From contig NZ_JAFLNM010000005.1 in NCBI RefSeq assembly GCF_017313275.1, forward strand, positions 1 to 64,000: DNA of 64,000 nt. The letters run 5' to 3'. The stretch is from Flagellimonas profundi (GTDB taxonomy: Bacteria; Bacteroidota; Bacteroidia; Flavobacteriales; Flavobacteriaceae). The notes beneath the pieces were generated by a model. That model was not told where the DNA came from, did not search any database, and saw nothing but the letters and a program-made list of their open reading frames with translations. The stretch's first letter is position 1. Each line of letters starts with the position of its first letter. Of the stretch, positions 54,815 to 64,000 are shown one piece after another. Made by a program: the position numbers and the translations under genes.

Positions 54815-57800
54815 TCAGGGATTGATCCTATAGAATTGAAGTTTTCCACTGTTTAACCCAATCAATGGCCCATTGCTTTTACCGAGGCTTATGTTCTTGA
54901 TAAAATTTGCATTTCCTATGCTGTGCAAGCCAGATTTTTTTGAATGTATTTCCTTGAAAAACCCATTTCCATCTCCCAATAACATTCCCCCCATCGATGA
55001 ATTGATACGACCTATGGACGGAGCCAAACCTGAAAAATTCCCTACATATACGACATCCTTGATTCCGTCCCCATTATAATCGTGCACTTCAAAATCGTTT
55101 ATGGGAGCCATTTGGGTAAAACCTGGAAGTGGCTTCATCTCATAGGAGTCACTTTCGGTGCGATACAAAATTTGGGATTGAAGCGTAAAAACCTCAAGGC
55201 TTATTGCATTTTCACGTAACTCTGAGGTAAAAATTTCATCAGCGCTTTTATTGGCAAAACTAGCATATTTGTTGAATACCCTTCCCATAAAGGGCATTTG
55301 CCGTTTTAGTTCATCCAAAGTACTGAAAACCCTATCCTTTCCATCTTTATATTGCACCAAAATAGGGTCTACCTGACCATTACCGTCCCAATCCTTTACC
55401 CAGAGCTTTAAAGGATGTTCCGAAGAGGCCTCCAAACCTGAATTGCTTCCTAGGTTGCCCAACAACAATTCTTCAGTGCCATCATTGTTTGTATCAATCA
55501 AATCGACAGCATTCCACCAGCCATTGGACTTTGGTATTTCCTCCAAAGTGATTTTTTTGCCATGGGCTACCACCTTGGTTATCGGCATCCACTCACCTAC
55601 CACCCAGAGCACTTTTTGGTCTTGGTCCCAAACAGCATCCGTTACCATTCCCAATTGTGAAAGCACTTGATCTTGATCCGATTCGAATCCATTATCGCCA
55701 TTGTTCCAAAGCATATGGCTTTTTGGAGACAACCCATAACTTCCAGGAACCGAACGTGAACCAATAAAAAGATCTATATCGCCATCATCATCAAAGTCCT
55801 CGGCCACCACTACAGATCCATTGGAAATAATATTTGGAACGCTATCATCTCTTTGAAATTTCCCTCCACTGTTTTTATAGAGCCTATCCCTGTTTTTTTC
55901 AGCACTTTTTGCCTCACCACTTCCCGCTACCACATAAAGATCAAGGTCTCCATTACCGTCTGCATCAAAAAAGACTGCGTCCACATCTTCGGACATCTTA
56001 TCTTGTTCAAAGGCCGGAATCCCCATTTTTTCAAAATGAAATCCATCTTCAGTTTGTTTTTGAAGGAATAATCGGGAAGCCTGTCCACTGGCACCTCCCA
56101 CAAAAACATCTTCCAAACCGTCTCCATTAACATCACCAATGCACAGAGCAGGGCCTTCGGTAGATAGTTTATGGGGAATTAGCGTTTCAACATTAAAATC
56201 GATGAATTTGTTTTCTTGGTGCACAAAATCAAGTCCAATACTGTCGACAGGAACAAAAAAGGTAGGTTCCTCTTTTTTGGATCGGTTTTCTTCCGAAGCT
56301 TCTTTGTACTTTAAAACCAGGGTGCCATTTACACTTACATTCTTTGATTTTTGAACCATACCATCCGGCCATTGCACCTGAACGTATGCTATATTCGGGT
56401 TTTTCCCCAAACCAAAGTTCAGGGCATGCTCCGAAGATGACAGCCACCCCCGGACAGGGTACATTTCCTGAACCAATGTTTGTTCCTTCAACTTGACCTC
56501 CACTTTTGCACCAACTCCGTATGGATTTTCAGCACTTCCTTCCAACTTTACTTTTAAGTAATTGTTTTGGGTGGTTTCGGCATTGTTTTTATATAAAGTA
56601 GAGGGAGCATTCAAGTTGTTCAGTACCAAATCAAGGTCTCCATCATTATCAAAATCTGCATAAGCAGCCCCCATGGAGCAGCCCGTTAAGTCCAAGCCCC
56701 ATTCCTTGCCCACATTTTTAAATTTTAGGCTTCCCTCATTTTTATAGGCATAGTTGGGGACCTTTCCTTCCGGCATTTTTTGTGCGAGCTGCAAACTTGG
56801 CACTTTACCTGCTCTTACCGGATAATCGTATTTTATGTAATCCAGATCATTGGGTCTTCGGAGGATGCCATTGGTAATGTAAATATCCTTGTGGCCATCG
56901 TTATCATAATCCGCTAAAAGCACGGACCAACTCCAATCGGTGGCCTCTACCCCAGCATATCGGGCCAACTCACTAAATCTTGTGTGTCCAGAGATATTCC
57001 CTTGATTGAGCTGCAGCATGTTTCGAGGACTTTGCTCCCCAAAACCAAAACTCTTTTTGTATTCATAAATATAATAAGGGTCCTCACCTGCACTACTTTT
57101 ACGAATCACTTCCTTTTCCGGCTTCATGTCAAGGGTCATAACATCTATAAGACCATCATTGTTCATATCGGCGGCATCGCTACCCATAGAGAAATTACTA
57201 CTTAGGTCCATACTGTTGGCTATCCCTTCCTTAAATGTTCCATCACATTGGTTATAGTATAGATAATCATTGTCGTGAAAATCATTGGAGACATAAATAT
57301 CAGGGCAACCATTATTATCCACATCCGTGACCAATGCAGAAAGTCCGTAACCTATTGCCCCTCCATAAATCCCTGCCAACTCACTAACATCGTGGAAGTA
57401 TCCGTTGTTGTTTTGCAACAAACGATCACCGGAAAGACTATCCCGAACTGTTCTTTTCTCTGCTTTTACGTAGACATCGGCTTCATGCACAGAATGGTTC
57501 AACTGGAACATATCCAAATCCCCATCACCATCATAATCAAAAAACAGAGCTTGTTGACCATAGCCTTTTAGATCTAGGCCATAATCCTTAGCTTTTTCGG
57601 TAAAAGTACCGTCCGTATTGTTTATAAAGAGGAGATTATGCCCTTCAAACCTTTTTCCATCCGCGACTTGTGATACATAAATATCCAACCACCCATCGGC
57701 ATTGACATCGGCTACTGTAACTCCCGTGGTCCAATTCTTAGAACCTATCAGGCCTTGCACCCCGGCTTTTTGGGTCGCATCGATAAATTGAAAATTTCCT

Positions 57801-58069
57801 TGATTTATATAAAGTTTGTTGGCCACTTGGTTGCCTGTAAAGTAAATATCAGGCAATCCATCCTTATTGAAGTCTCCTACTCCAACACCACCCCCATTGT
57901 ATGCGTACAGGTATTCATTTATGTTGATGGAATCTGTCTCGTTCAACTGGTTTACAAAACCAATACCGCTGCTGGAAGTGGGAACAGTAGAAAAGAGCGT
58001 GTCGTTTCTATTGCACCCCAGCATAAGTAGAAGCATCAAAACAATCCCGATAAAGCCACTTCTGAACAT
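54815..58069 (-). CDS. VCBS/FG-GAP repeat lipoprotein with ASPIC/UnbV domain
   Basis: 1084 residues. Signal with lipobox LMLLLMLGC. N-terminal half: repeated calcium-loop FG-GAP/VCBS motifs (VGDFNKDGLPDIYFTGN, VADVNADGWLDIYVS, FDYDGDGDLDMFQLN…), forming a beta-propeller. An ASPIC/UnbV domain follows at about residues 505-585 (VGAKVEVKLKEQTLVQEMYPVRGW…LNFGLG). A second propeller ends the protein (VGGASGQASRLFL…). Probably surface-exposed. Last of a four-gene minus-strand run whose head lies beyond the right edge. In many Bacteroidota PULs such proteins accompany SusC/SusD. Confidence 0.88.
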   Translation of the reverse strand: MFRSGFIGIVLMLLLMLGCNRNDTLFSTVPTSSSGIGFVNQLNETDSININEYLYAYNGGGVGVGDFNKDGLPDIYFTGNQVANKLYINQGNFQFIDATQKAGVQGLIGSKNWTTGVTVADVNADGWLDIYVSQVADGKRFEGHNLLFINNTDGTFTEKAKDYGLDLKGYGQQALFFDYDGDGDLDMFQLNHSVHEADVYVKAEKRTVRDSLSGDRLLQNNNGYFHDVSELAGIYGGAIGYGLSALVTDVDNNGCPDIYVSNDFHDNDYLYYNQCDGTFKEGIANSMDLSSNFSMGSDAADMNNDGLIDVMTLDMKPEKEVIRKSSAGEDPYYIYEYKKSFGFGEQSPRNMLQLNQGNISGHTRFSELARYAGVEATDWSWSVLLADYDNDGHKDIYITNGILRRPNDLDYIKYDYPVRAGKVPSLQLAQKMPEGKVPNYAYKNEGSLKFKNVGKEWGLDLTGCSMGAAYADFDNDGDLDLVLNNLNAPSTLYKNNAETTQNNYLKVKLEGSAENPYGVGAKVEVKLKEQTLVQEMYPVRGWLSSSEHALNFGLGKNPNIAYVQVQWPDGMVQKSKNVSVNGTLVLKYKEASEENRSKKEEPTFFVPVDSIGLDFVHQENKFIDFNVETLIPHKLSTEGPALCIGDVNGDGLEDVFVGGASGQASRLFLQKQTEDGFHFEKMGIPAFEQDKMSEDVDAVFFDADGNGDLDLYVVAGSGEAKSAEKNRDRLYKNSGGKFQRDDSVPNIISNGSVVVAEDFDDDGDIDLFIGSRSVPGSYGLSPKSHMLWNNGDNGFESDQDQVLSQLGMVTDAVWDQDQKVLWVVGEWMPITKVVAHGKKITLEEIPKSNGWWNAVDLIDTNNDGTEELLLGNLGSNSGLEASSEHPLKLWVKDWDGNGQVDPILVQYKDGKDRVFSTLDELKRQMPFMGRVFNKYASFANKSADEIFTSELRENAISLEVFTLQSQILYRTESDSYEMKPLPGFTQMAPINDFEVHDYNGDGIKDVVYVGNFSGLAPSIGRINSSMGGMLLGDGNGFFKEIHSKKSGLHSIGNANFIKNISLGKSNGPLIGLNSGKLQFYRINP

Positions 58070-58078
58070 CTCAAAAAG

Positions 58079-61000
58079 TTATTTTGGATTAACGGACAAT
58101 GCCTGTACCCTATCGTTGTTCTTTGCTGCAAGAAATAAAAGTTCCCCATTTAATGTTATGGGTTCAATATCCCTGACCTGTCCATCCAACTTTAAGTCCA
58201 CCATACTGTTGGGAACTGCTTTGAATTTTCCCCCTCCTTGGTTAACAAGGCACACTCCATAGCTGGCGTCGTAGCGTCCCACTTCTGGTTTAACCTCAAA
58301 AAGATTACCTCCCAAGAGCAAGTCCGGCAAGCCATCTTTATTGAAATCCTGAACATGGATCGCATAAACTGGTGATATCTGAGCTTGGGTTGGCAGGGCT
58401 TGTAATTGGAATCCATTATCCGTATTCCAAAGTACCGCACTTTCCAAATACGTTACTTCCTGATGCACGGCATCTTCCAGTTTTTCCGGAGTAAAAATAT
58501 CTTCTACAGTCTTCAGCTTATAATCTTCATATTTCAAAAAGCGTTTATTGAGATATGGCATCTGCTTGGTCAAGTCATGACGGAGCGCCAAAGGGTATGA
58601 GGTATCGCCATTATAGGTACAAATAATCTGATCTTGAATTCCATTTTGGTCAAAATCCTTGATGTAGCAACTGATGGGTCGTTCTTGACTGGCTTTAAAC
58701 CTACTGTTCAACCCATGATTGCCTAAGACATAATCCATATCGCCATCATTGTCCAAATCCGCTTCTTCAATGGTATTCCACCAGCCTCCATAGTCTTCTA
58801 AACCATATTTTTCAGTCACATTTTCGAACTTTCCATTTTGATTCCTGAACATCTGAATCGGCATCCATTCCCCCACAACGATTAGATCCATTGCACCATC
58901 GGAGTCAAAATCTGTCCAAATGGCATCTTTGATCATTCCAATGTTTTCCAAGCCTTTAGCCAAATCGTTTGTTTTGTTGGTAAAGCGTCCTCTTCCATTA
59001 TTAACAAGAATGTAGCCGTTTTGTGGAATTCCATATGCACGATCTTTTAGCCGAACACCAACGAAAAGATCCAAATCCCCATCCTTATCGAAGTCACTGG
59101 CTCTTACGCAGGAGGTGCTTTCGCCTATCTTGGTGGGGAAAGACTCAAAGGATTTTCCAAAAAGACCGTTACCATTATTAAAATACAATCTATCGTTGAG
59201 TTCCCTGGCTCCGTATGGATATTCGTTGCCTCCACTGACCACATAAAGGTCTTGGTCTCCATCCATGTCGGCATCAAAGAAAAGAGCATCTACATCTTCA
59301 GCACTTTTATCCAATACAAAATCTGGGATGTTCACAAAAGTAAGTTCTCCGTTGGCCTGCTGCAGAAATAGTTTTCCTGGGGTACCTGCAGCGCCACAAA
59401 GATAAATATCGTCCAGCCCGTCTCCATTGCAGTCACCAACAGCTATCTTCGGCCCTTCTGTGGAGTTCATGTGAAATAAAAGTGCATCCTTATCAAAATC
59501 GCTAAATGTATTTTCATCATGAACCATGGTTTCAGGCAATAAGCCTTCTTCGTTTGCAAAAGCAAATTCTTGTTCTTTACCCTTTGGCCAAAGTCTGTTC
59601 GGTTTCTTTACAGTATCCGCTTCTTGCTCGGTGATCGCAAGCATGTTATTGGGCTCTACATCGGTTAAAAAAGATATTTTCCCAGAAGGCCATTGCACTA
59701 TTATTGAATCCAATAATTTATTATTGGGCAGACCAAAGTTTAAGGTGTAATCCATGGAAGACTGAAACCCACGGGTCGGGATTTGCTCTTGAACCATACT
59801 AAGACCATCTTGAAACACGCTTACCTTGGCTCCAATACCTCCGGTATTTTTACCTTCTCCCTGTAAGTTCACCTTAACATAATTACGGTTCGTATTTACC
59901 GTTTCCGATTTATTTTGATAGACAAACGCCTCCATATTGACATTGTTGACCACAAGATCCAAATCGCCATCATTGTCCAAATCACCATAGGCGACTCCAT
60001 TTGAAAATCCGGGATCGTAAAGTCCCCACTCCTTGGTTTTGTCCTGAAAAGTTGTTTCTTCCCCTCCTTTGTACATAAAATTGGAAATGGGAACTGAGGG
60101 TATGATATCTATAAGTTTCTTAAAATTGATTCCTTCCTCTGTAATTACGCTTTTCATGATCACATCGTTGGAAATGTAGTTAAGATAGTCCTGATTCAAA
60201 ATATCTTGATATACTCCATTGGTGATATAGATGTCCTTGTATCCATCCAGATCAAAATCATTCATCAAAACCGCCCAGCTCCAATCTGTAGCTTCCACTC
60301 CTTTGATACGTCCTTGTTCAGCAAAGCTTATCTCGTCTTCATTGATTTGTCCTTGGTTAATTTGCAACATATTTCGAGTGAACTGATTGAAGTAACCGTA
60401 CCTTCTATTGTGTTGATATTTGTTCCAGTTTTCAAAGGACATGGAAGTCTTGAGTCGGGATTCTTCCTTTGGAAGCATTTCGGTTACGAACATGTCCGGA
60501 TATCCATCGTTGTTCAAATCTGTTGCATCCACGCCCATGGATGCCATTCCTATGGAATTCATCTGCTCTGTTAGGGTCTCGCGAAAAGTACCATCACCAT
60601 TGTTCATGTAAATGTAATCCCGTTCAAAAAAATCATTGCAGACGTAGAGGTCTTCCCATCCATCCAAATCCAGATCTGAAACCATTACCCCAAGGCCAAA
60701 ACCTATAACACTGCCAAAAATGCCCACCTCATCACTGGCATCCCTAAAAACACCTCCGTCGTTGATGTAAAACCGGTCTCCGTTTATGGAATCGCGCTGA
60801 GTACGTTCATTTTCCCGGAGATTAAAGGAGCCTATGGCCCTGAACGAGTTATTCAAAACATATGCATCCAAATCCCCATCATGATCGAAATCAAAAAAAG
60901 CGGCATGCGTGGACAGGCCTTTATCGGCCAAGCCCAGGGAATCGGCCATTTCCAAGAATGTACCGTCCTTTTGGTTGATAAAAAGTTCATTTTGTTTGTT

Positions 61001-61423
61001 GTCGCCTTCAATATCCCCTGAATTACATATATAGATATCCAGCCAACCATCGCCATCAACATCTACCATGGTAACCCCTGTGGACCAAGATTTTTCGCCG
61101 CCCACTCCAGCTTGCTCCGTAATATCTTCAAATGTAAAGTCGCCTGTGTTCCGGTATAGTTTATTCTGACCTAAATTGGAGGTCATGTAAACATCGGGTA
61201 GCCCATCCTTATCGACATCACCAATGGCAACACCTCCTCCATTATAATAGTTCCTGTAGGTAAAAACATTAAAATCCTTGTCGTAGGCCAACGTATTTGC
61301 AAAATCCATCCCTGTTTGTTCAGGTGACATTTTTTCAAACAATGGCGATATCTCCTCTTCTGAGTTTTTACAGGAGATCAAGAAAAATACTAGTATCGTT
61401 ATGTAAAGGATATTTTTTTGCAT
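58079..61423 (-). CDS. VCBS/FG-GAP repeat lipoprotein with ASPIC/UnbV domain
   Basis: 1114 residues. Lipobox ILVFFLISC. Same layout as its neighbour: first propeller (IGDVDKDGLPDVYMTSN, MVDVDGDGWLDIYICNSG, FDFDHDGDLDAYVLN), UnbV domain about 535-610 (GGIGAKVSVFQDGLSMVQEQIPTRGFQ…LNFGLPN), second propeller (VGDCNGDGLDDIYLCGAAG…). It is a paralogue of both flanking VCBS proteins, so the cluster arose by duplication. Nine bases before the next gene. Confidence 0.88.
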   Translation of the reverse strand: MQKNILYITILVFFLISCKNSEEEISPLFEKMSPEQTGMDFANTLAYDKDFNVFTYRNYYNGGGVAIGDVDKDGLPDVYMTSNLGQNKLYRNTGDFTFEDITEQAGVGGEKSWSTGVTMVDVDGDGWLDIYICNSGDIEGDNKQNELFINQKDGTFLEMADSLGLADKGLSTHAAFFDFDHDGDLDAYVLNNSFRAIGSFNLRENERTQRDSINGDRFYINDGGVFRDASDEVGIFGSVIGFGLGVMVSDLDLDGWEDLYVCNDFFERDYIYMNNGDGTFRETLTEQMNSIGMASMGVDATDLNNDGYPDMFVTEMLPKEESRLKTSMSFENWNKYQHNRRYGYFNQFTRNMLQINQGQINEDEISFAEQGRIKGVEATDWSWAVLMNDFDLDGYKDIYITNGVYQDILNQDYLNYISNDVIMKSVITEEGINFKKLIDIIPSVPISNFMYKGGEETTFQDKTKEWGLYDPGFSNGVAYGDLDNDGDLDLVVNNVNMEAFVYQNKSETVNTNRNYVKVNLQGEGKNTGGIGAKVSVFQDGLSMVQEQIPTRGFQSSMDYTLNFGLPNNKLLDSIIVQWPSGKISFLTDVEPNNMLAITEQEADTVKKPNRLWPKGKEQEFAFANEEGLLPETMVHDENTFSDFDKDALLFHMNSTEGPKIAVGDCNGDGLDDIYLCGAAGTPGKLFLQQANGELTFVNIPDFVLDKSAEDVDALFFDADMDGDQDLYVVSGGNEYPYGARELNDRLYFNNGNGLFGKSFESFPTKIGESTSCVRASDFDKDGDLDLFVGVRLKDRAYGIPQNGYILVNNGRGRFTNKTNDLAKGLENIGMIKDAIWTDFDSDGAMDLIVVGEWMPIQMFRNQNGKFENVTEKYGLEDYGGWWNTIEEADLDNDGDMDYVLGNHGLNSRFKASQERPISCYIKDFDQNGIQDQIICTYNGDTSYPLALRHDLTKQMPYLNKRFLKYEDYKLKTVEDIFTPEKLEDAVHQEVTYLESAVLWNTDNGFQLQALPTQAQISPVYAIHVQDFNKDGLPDLLLGGNLFEVKPEVGRYDASYGVCLVNQGGGKFKAVPNSMVDLKLDGQVRDIEPITLNGELLFLAAKNNDRVQALSVNPK

Positions 61424-61424
61424 G

Positions 61425-62015
61425 CTAGCTTTTATGCTTTTTGGTCCCTTTTAAATCATAAAACCAAAGATTGATCATTTGCCCGCCTAAATCGGGAGTA
61501 ACGGTAATCCTACAATTTCCTTTAAGATGTACATAAACGTCGTTCTTATAAATAACCGGACTGTCGACCTTGAAAGTTTTCCCTCCGTACCAATTATTCA
61601 ACAACCTCATTACATCCTTTAAAAGGGCGTCGCTTTCCAAGGGTTCATCTGTTTCCACATTGGATTTGTAGTAAATGGCGGCATTCATTTCCGTAATTGT
61701 ATCATTGGTGAAATTAGGATAGAAATTGATGGCTGCCGGAAATTGCAATCCTTCCAAATCGGATTCTACCCATGCCATGTTCTTTCTGCCTCCCTGCCAA
61801 AATTTCTTTTCTATATTTTTATCAAAACAGTACTCTCTAAACTCTTTTTTGGGCATTCCAAAATACAGGCCCATAAAAAGTGAATCTTGTACGGGACCAT
61901 TTTTAAGCTGCTCCTTTTCGTAAGCCATATATTTTTCTGCCTCACTTTTTTTACAGGAAGTGGACAAAACCAATATGGTAATTGTGGACAATAAAATTGT
62001 TTTTAAAAATCTCAT
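61425..62015 (-). CDS. Small lipoprotein between VCBS genes, unknown
   Basis: 196 residues with lipobox signal ILVLSTSC (Cys about 21). I do not recognise a family. After a basic stretch (KKSEAEKYMAYEKEQLK) the sequence is mixed alpha/beta with FMGLYFGMPKKEFREYC and RKNMAWVESDLEGLQFPAAINFYPNF, reminiscent of small periplasmic binding lipoproteins. It overlaps the preceding VCBS gene by ATGA and lies one base before the next, so it is part of the same translation unit. Confidence 0.8.
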   Translation of the reverse strand: MRFLKTILLSTITILVLSTSCKKSEAEKYMAYEKEQLKNGPVQDSLFMGLYFGMPKKEFREYCFDKNIEKKFWQGGRKNMAWVESDLEGLQFPAAINFYPNFTNDTITEMNAAIYYKSNVETDEPLESDALLKDVMRLLNNWYGGKTFKVDSPVIYKNDVYVHLKGNCRITVTPDLGGQMINLWFYDLKGTKKHKS

Positions 62016-64000
62016 TGTAAAGCATTCTTTTTTAATACTACCAAACTATCATTCAGACGTGAAATTATCAATAACTCGGCACCTTTCACTCGCAGGGGTT
62101 TAATTTCGCGGATTTCGCCATCTATTTGTAAGCCGGACTCCGCCATGGACATACTTTCGAAGCTTCCGTCTCCAAATCCTTTTAGCAATACTCCGCGAGA
62201 ACCATCGTTTATGCCAACCTCTGGCTTGGACCAATAGAAATTGCCCCCGGTCAAAATATCGAGTTTACCATCTTGATCAAAATCTCGCACTTGCAACCCA
62301 AATATTCTGGACAACTGTGCCTCTGCCGGGAGTTCTATTTTTTCAAAGGAACTTCCTTGATTAAGGAAAACAGCGGAAGCTGTATTGAACACTTCCAATT
62401 TAAGAGCGCCTTGTATGGCCTTCTTTCCAAAAATATCCTCCACGGTCTGCTCTTTATAGGAGTGGTACTTTAAATATTTCTTTTTGAGGTAAGGTAACTG
62501 CTCTACCAAATCTGAGCGGCCTACCAAAGGATAATCTTGTTCACCATTATAAATGGTGATAATGTGTTCCGGTTTCCCATTCTTATCAAAATCCTCCACA
62601 TACATACTTACCGGCTTGTCCTCAGATGCCCTTAAACGAGTATTTTCACCAAGGTTCCCTGCAATTATGTCCAATCGTCCATCTTTATCGATGTCCGCTA
62701 TTTCCAAAGTGTTCCAAAAACCATTGGTTCGGGCAAATCCGATCTCATTGATTTTCTTTACAAGTTTCCCATTATTGTTTTCAAATAGGGTCAATGGCAT
62801 CCAATCCCCGACCAGGATCAAATCCTGATCACCGTCTTGGTCATAATCAAACCATTCGGCATCTGTTATCATTCCCAGGTTACGCAACTCCGGAGCCACA
62901 TCTTCACCCACTTCTGTAAATTGTCCGTTGCCATTATTTTTCAATAGATAACCATTGCAGGGTTCGCCATAATTAAAGGGTTTCGCCCTAATCCCAACGA
63001 ATAGGTCCATATCCCCATCACCGTCGTAATCCGCCGGAGCTACAGCAGAACTATTTTCGTATCGGTTGGTTGGCAACCATTGTTCGGATTTTACAAAAAT
63101 CCCCTCTCCATTGTTTACATAAAGGCGGTCTTTTAAAGAAGAGGAACTATTCGGAAACTCATTTCCCCCACTGCACACATACAGATCCAGATCACCATCG
63201 TTGTCCGCATCAAAAAAAGCAGAGTTTGTATCCAAACTGGATTTATCGGCTTTAAAAGCAGGTTGGTCAACTTTTTGAAAACGGCCATCGCTACCTTGTT
63301 TATAAAATGCTGCCGCTTCACCTTTGTTACCCCCCAAAAAGATATCGGTTCTGCCGTCACCATCCACATCAGCAGTGTTTATATGGGCAGTGCCCGCGGA
63401 AACCATATCAAACAGCAGCAAATCCCTGTCAAAATCGTTAAAAGAAGATTTTTTGTGCATGTTGGGTATGGATATGGAGTCGGATACATCCCGGAACCAT
63501 GGTTTGCCAACCTCCACATCGGTTCCTACTCGCTTTTGTGAACTATCTGTATTTTCGGAATAAGAAATGGTAAGGAATTGGTTTACGGCCACATCTCGCA
63601 AAATCCTGATATCGCCATCGGACCATTGTACTCGAATTGAATCTATTTGACCCACACTGCCCAAACCAAAATGAAGACGGTCGTCAACAGTGGATTGATA
63701 CCCTCTCATGGGAGCAAGTTCCTGATAATACGTTTTATCCCCAGCATATACCGTGGCCTGAGTTCCCAGACCTGCCGTGTTGATTTGGGATTCAAGACCG
63801 ACAAATTTTAGGTTTATAAAATGGTTTTCCTGTTTTTTTGTTTCCGCATTGTTCCGATAGACGAATGCGGGCATGTTAACATTGTTCAACACAAGGTCCA
63901 AATCACCATCGTTGTCCAAGTCGCCATAAGCTGAACCATTTGAAAAACTGGGACAATTAAGCCCCCATTCTTCGGAAGTGTTGGAAAAAGTTAAGTCACC
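62012..64000 (-). CDS. VCBS/FG-GAP repeat protein with ASPIC/UnbV domain, N-terminus cut off
   Basis: Partial: the frame is open through the right edge (27 further codons upstream of 63919, reading …FSNGSAYGDLDNDGDLDLVLNN), so at least 662 residues. UnbV domain near the visible start (TAGLGTQATVYAGDKTYYQELAPMRGYQS…LHFGLG), then a propeller (TADVDGDGRTDIFLGGN, FFDADNDGDLDLYVCSGG). Third paralogue of the cluster. Starts called inside the gene (at 63919) are artefacts. Confidence 0.85.
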   Translation of the reverse strand, partial: GDLTFSNTSEEWGLNCPSFSNGSAYGDLDNDGDLDLVLNNVNMPAFVYRNNAETKKQENHFINLKFVGLESQINTAGLGTQATVYAGDKTYYQELAPMRGYQSTVDDRLHFGLGSVGQIDSIRVQWSDGDIRILRDVAVNQFLTISYSENTDSSQKRVGTDVEVGKPWFRDVSDSISIPNMHKKSSFNDFDRDLLLFDMVSAGTAHINTADVDGDGRTDIFLGGNKGEAAAFYKQGSDGRFQKVDQPAFKADKSSLDTNSAFFDADNDGDLDLYVCSGGNEFPNSSSSLKDRLYVNNGEGIFVKSEQWLPTNRYENSSAVAPADYDGDGDMDLFVGIRAKPFNYGEPCNGYLLKNNGNGQFTEVGEDVAPELRNLGMITDAEWFDYDQDGDQDLILVGDWMPLTLFENNNGKLVKKINEIGFARTNGFWNTLEIADIDKDGRLDIIAGNLGENTRLRASEDKPVSMYVEDFDKNGKPEHIITIYNGEQDYPLVGRSDLVEQLPYLKKKYLKYHSYKEQTVEDIFGKKAIQGALKLEVFNTASAVFLNQGSSFEKIELPAEAQLSRIFGLQVRDFDQDGKLDILTGGNFYWSKPEVGINDGSRGVLLKGFGDGSFESMSMAESGLQIDGEIREIKPLRVKGAELLIISRLNDSLVVLKKNALQ

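Noticed and set aside
63829..63919. Start of the last VCBS gene at 63919
   Set aside because: That start is a TTG within a propeller motif; the frame continues open to 64000, so the gene is truncated by the window.
1..64000. CRISPR array, rRNA, tRNA, transposase or phage integrase
   Set aside because: I found no direct-repeat/spacer pattern, no rRNA or tRNA sequence, and no transposase or recombinase among the frames.

Overview
The window comes from a marine-type Bacteroidota genome, most likely Flavobacteriaceae. AT-rich intergenic DNA, many short-lipobox lipoproteins (…SC / …GC), TAnnTTTG-like -7 elements, PckA, a 7TM-AraC regulator, VCBS/UnbV lipoproteins and a large arabinan-degradation block all fit this. 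Genus cannot be fixed from the sequence.

Layout. 1-676: start of pckA (runs off the left edge). 1384-5108: two lipoproteins (DUF255/YyaL-type and vanadium-haloperoxidase/PAP2-type), flanked by a degenerate repeat. 5605-8677: VIT-type metal transporter, then a sulfur unit (sulfide:quinone-reductase-like, TusE/DsrC-like, DsrE2-like). 8791-12767 (minus): hypA-hypB-hypC, an Aat-like aminoacyl transferase and a TPR protein. 12929-21510 (plus): an O2-tolerant-type membrane-bound [NiFe] hydrogenase (small and large subunit, cytochrome b), its protease, and hypF-hypD-hypE, followed by a convergent nickel permease. 22336-27799: LysR regulator divergent from two small unknown genes and dabB-dabA (inorganic-carbon uptake). 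28000-31621: lipoprotein, 7TM-AraC regulator, S41 protease. 31662-34604: DUF1080 lipoprotein, thioredoxin and two tandem-domain universal stress proteins. 34756-54555: a 13-gene minus-strand arabinan/arabinogalactan operon (GH51, GH43 x2, GH30, GH43-GH43, GH127, GH51, GH97, araB, araD, araA, galM, sugar:Na+ symporter). 54815-64000: three giant VCBS/UnbV lipoproteins with one small lipoprotein between them, probably belonging to a PUL that continues beyond the right edge (no SusC/SusD is in the window).

The most striking observation is a shared promoter architecture. A 12-bp dyad TGAY-N4-RTCA (core of FNR/DNR/FixK-type sites) lies exactly 23 nt upstream of a TA-containing -7-like element in front of VIT, the sulfide:quinone-reductase unit, the hydrogenase structural operon, the hyp operon, thioredoxin and a universal stress protein. 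One dyad serves both divergent hydrogenase operons symmetrically. This predicts a single oxygen/redox-responsive regulon joining H2 oxidation, sulfide oxidation, metal handling and stress proteins. No CRP/FNR-family regulator is encoded in the window.

Together the genes suggest a polysaccharide-degrading heterotroph that can supplement its energy with H2 and reduced sulfur and import bicarbonate/CO2 for anaplerosis (PckA may participate), while an arabinan operon feeds L-arabinose through AraA/AraB/AraD into the pentose phosphate pathway.
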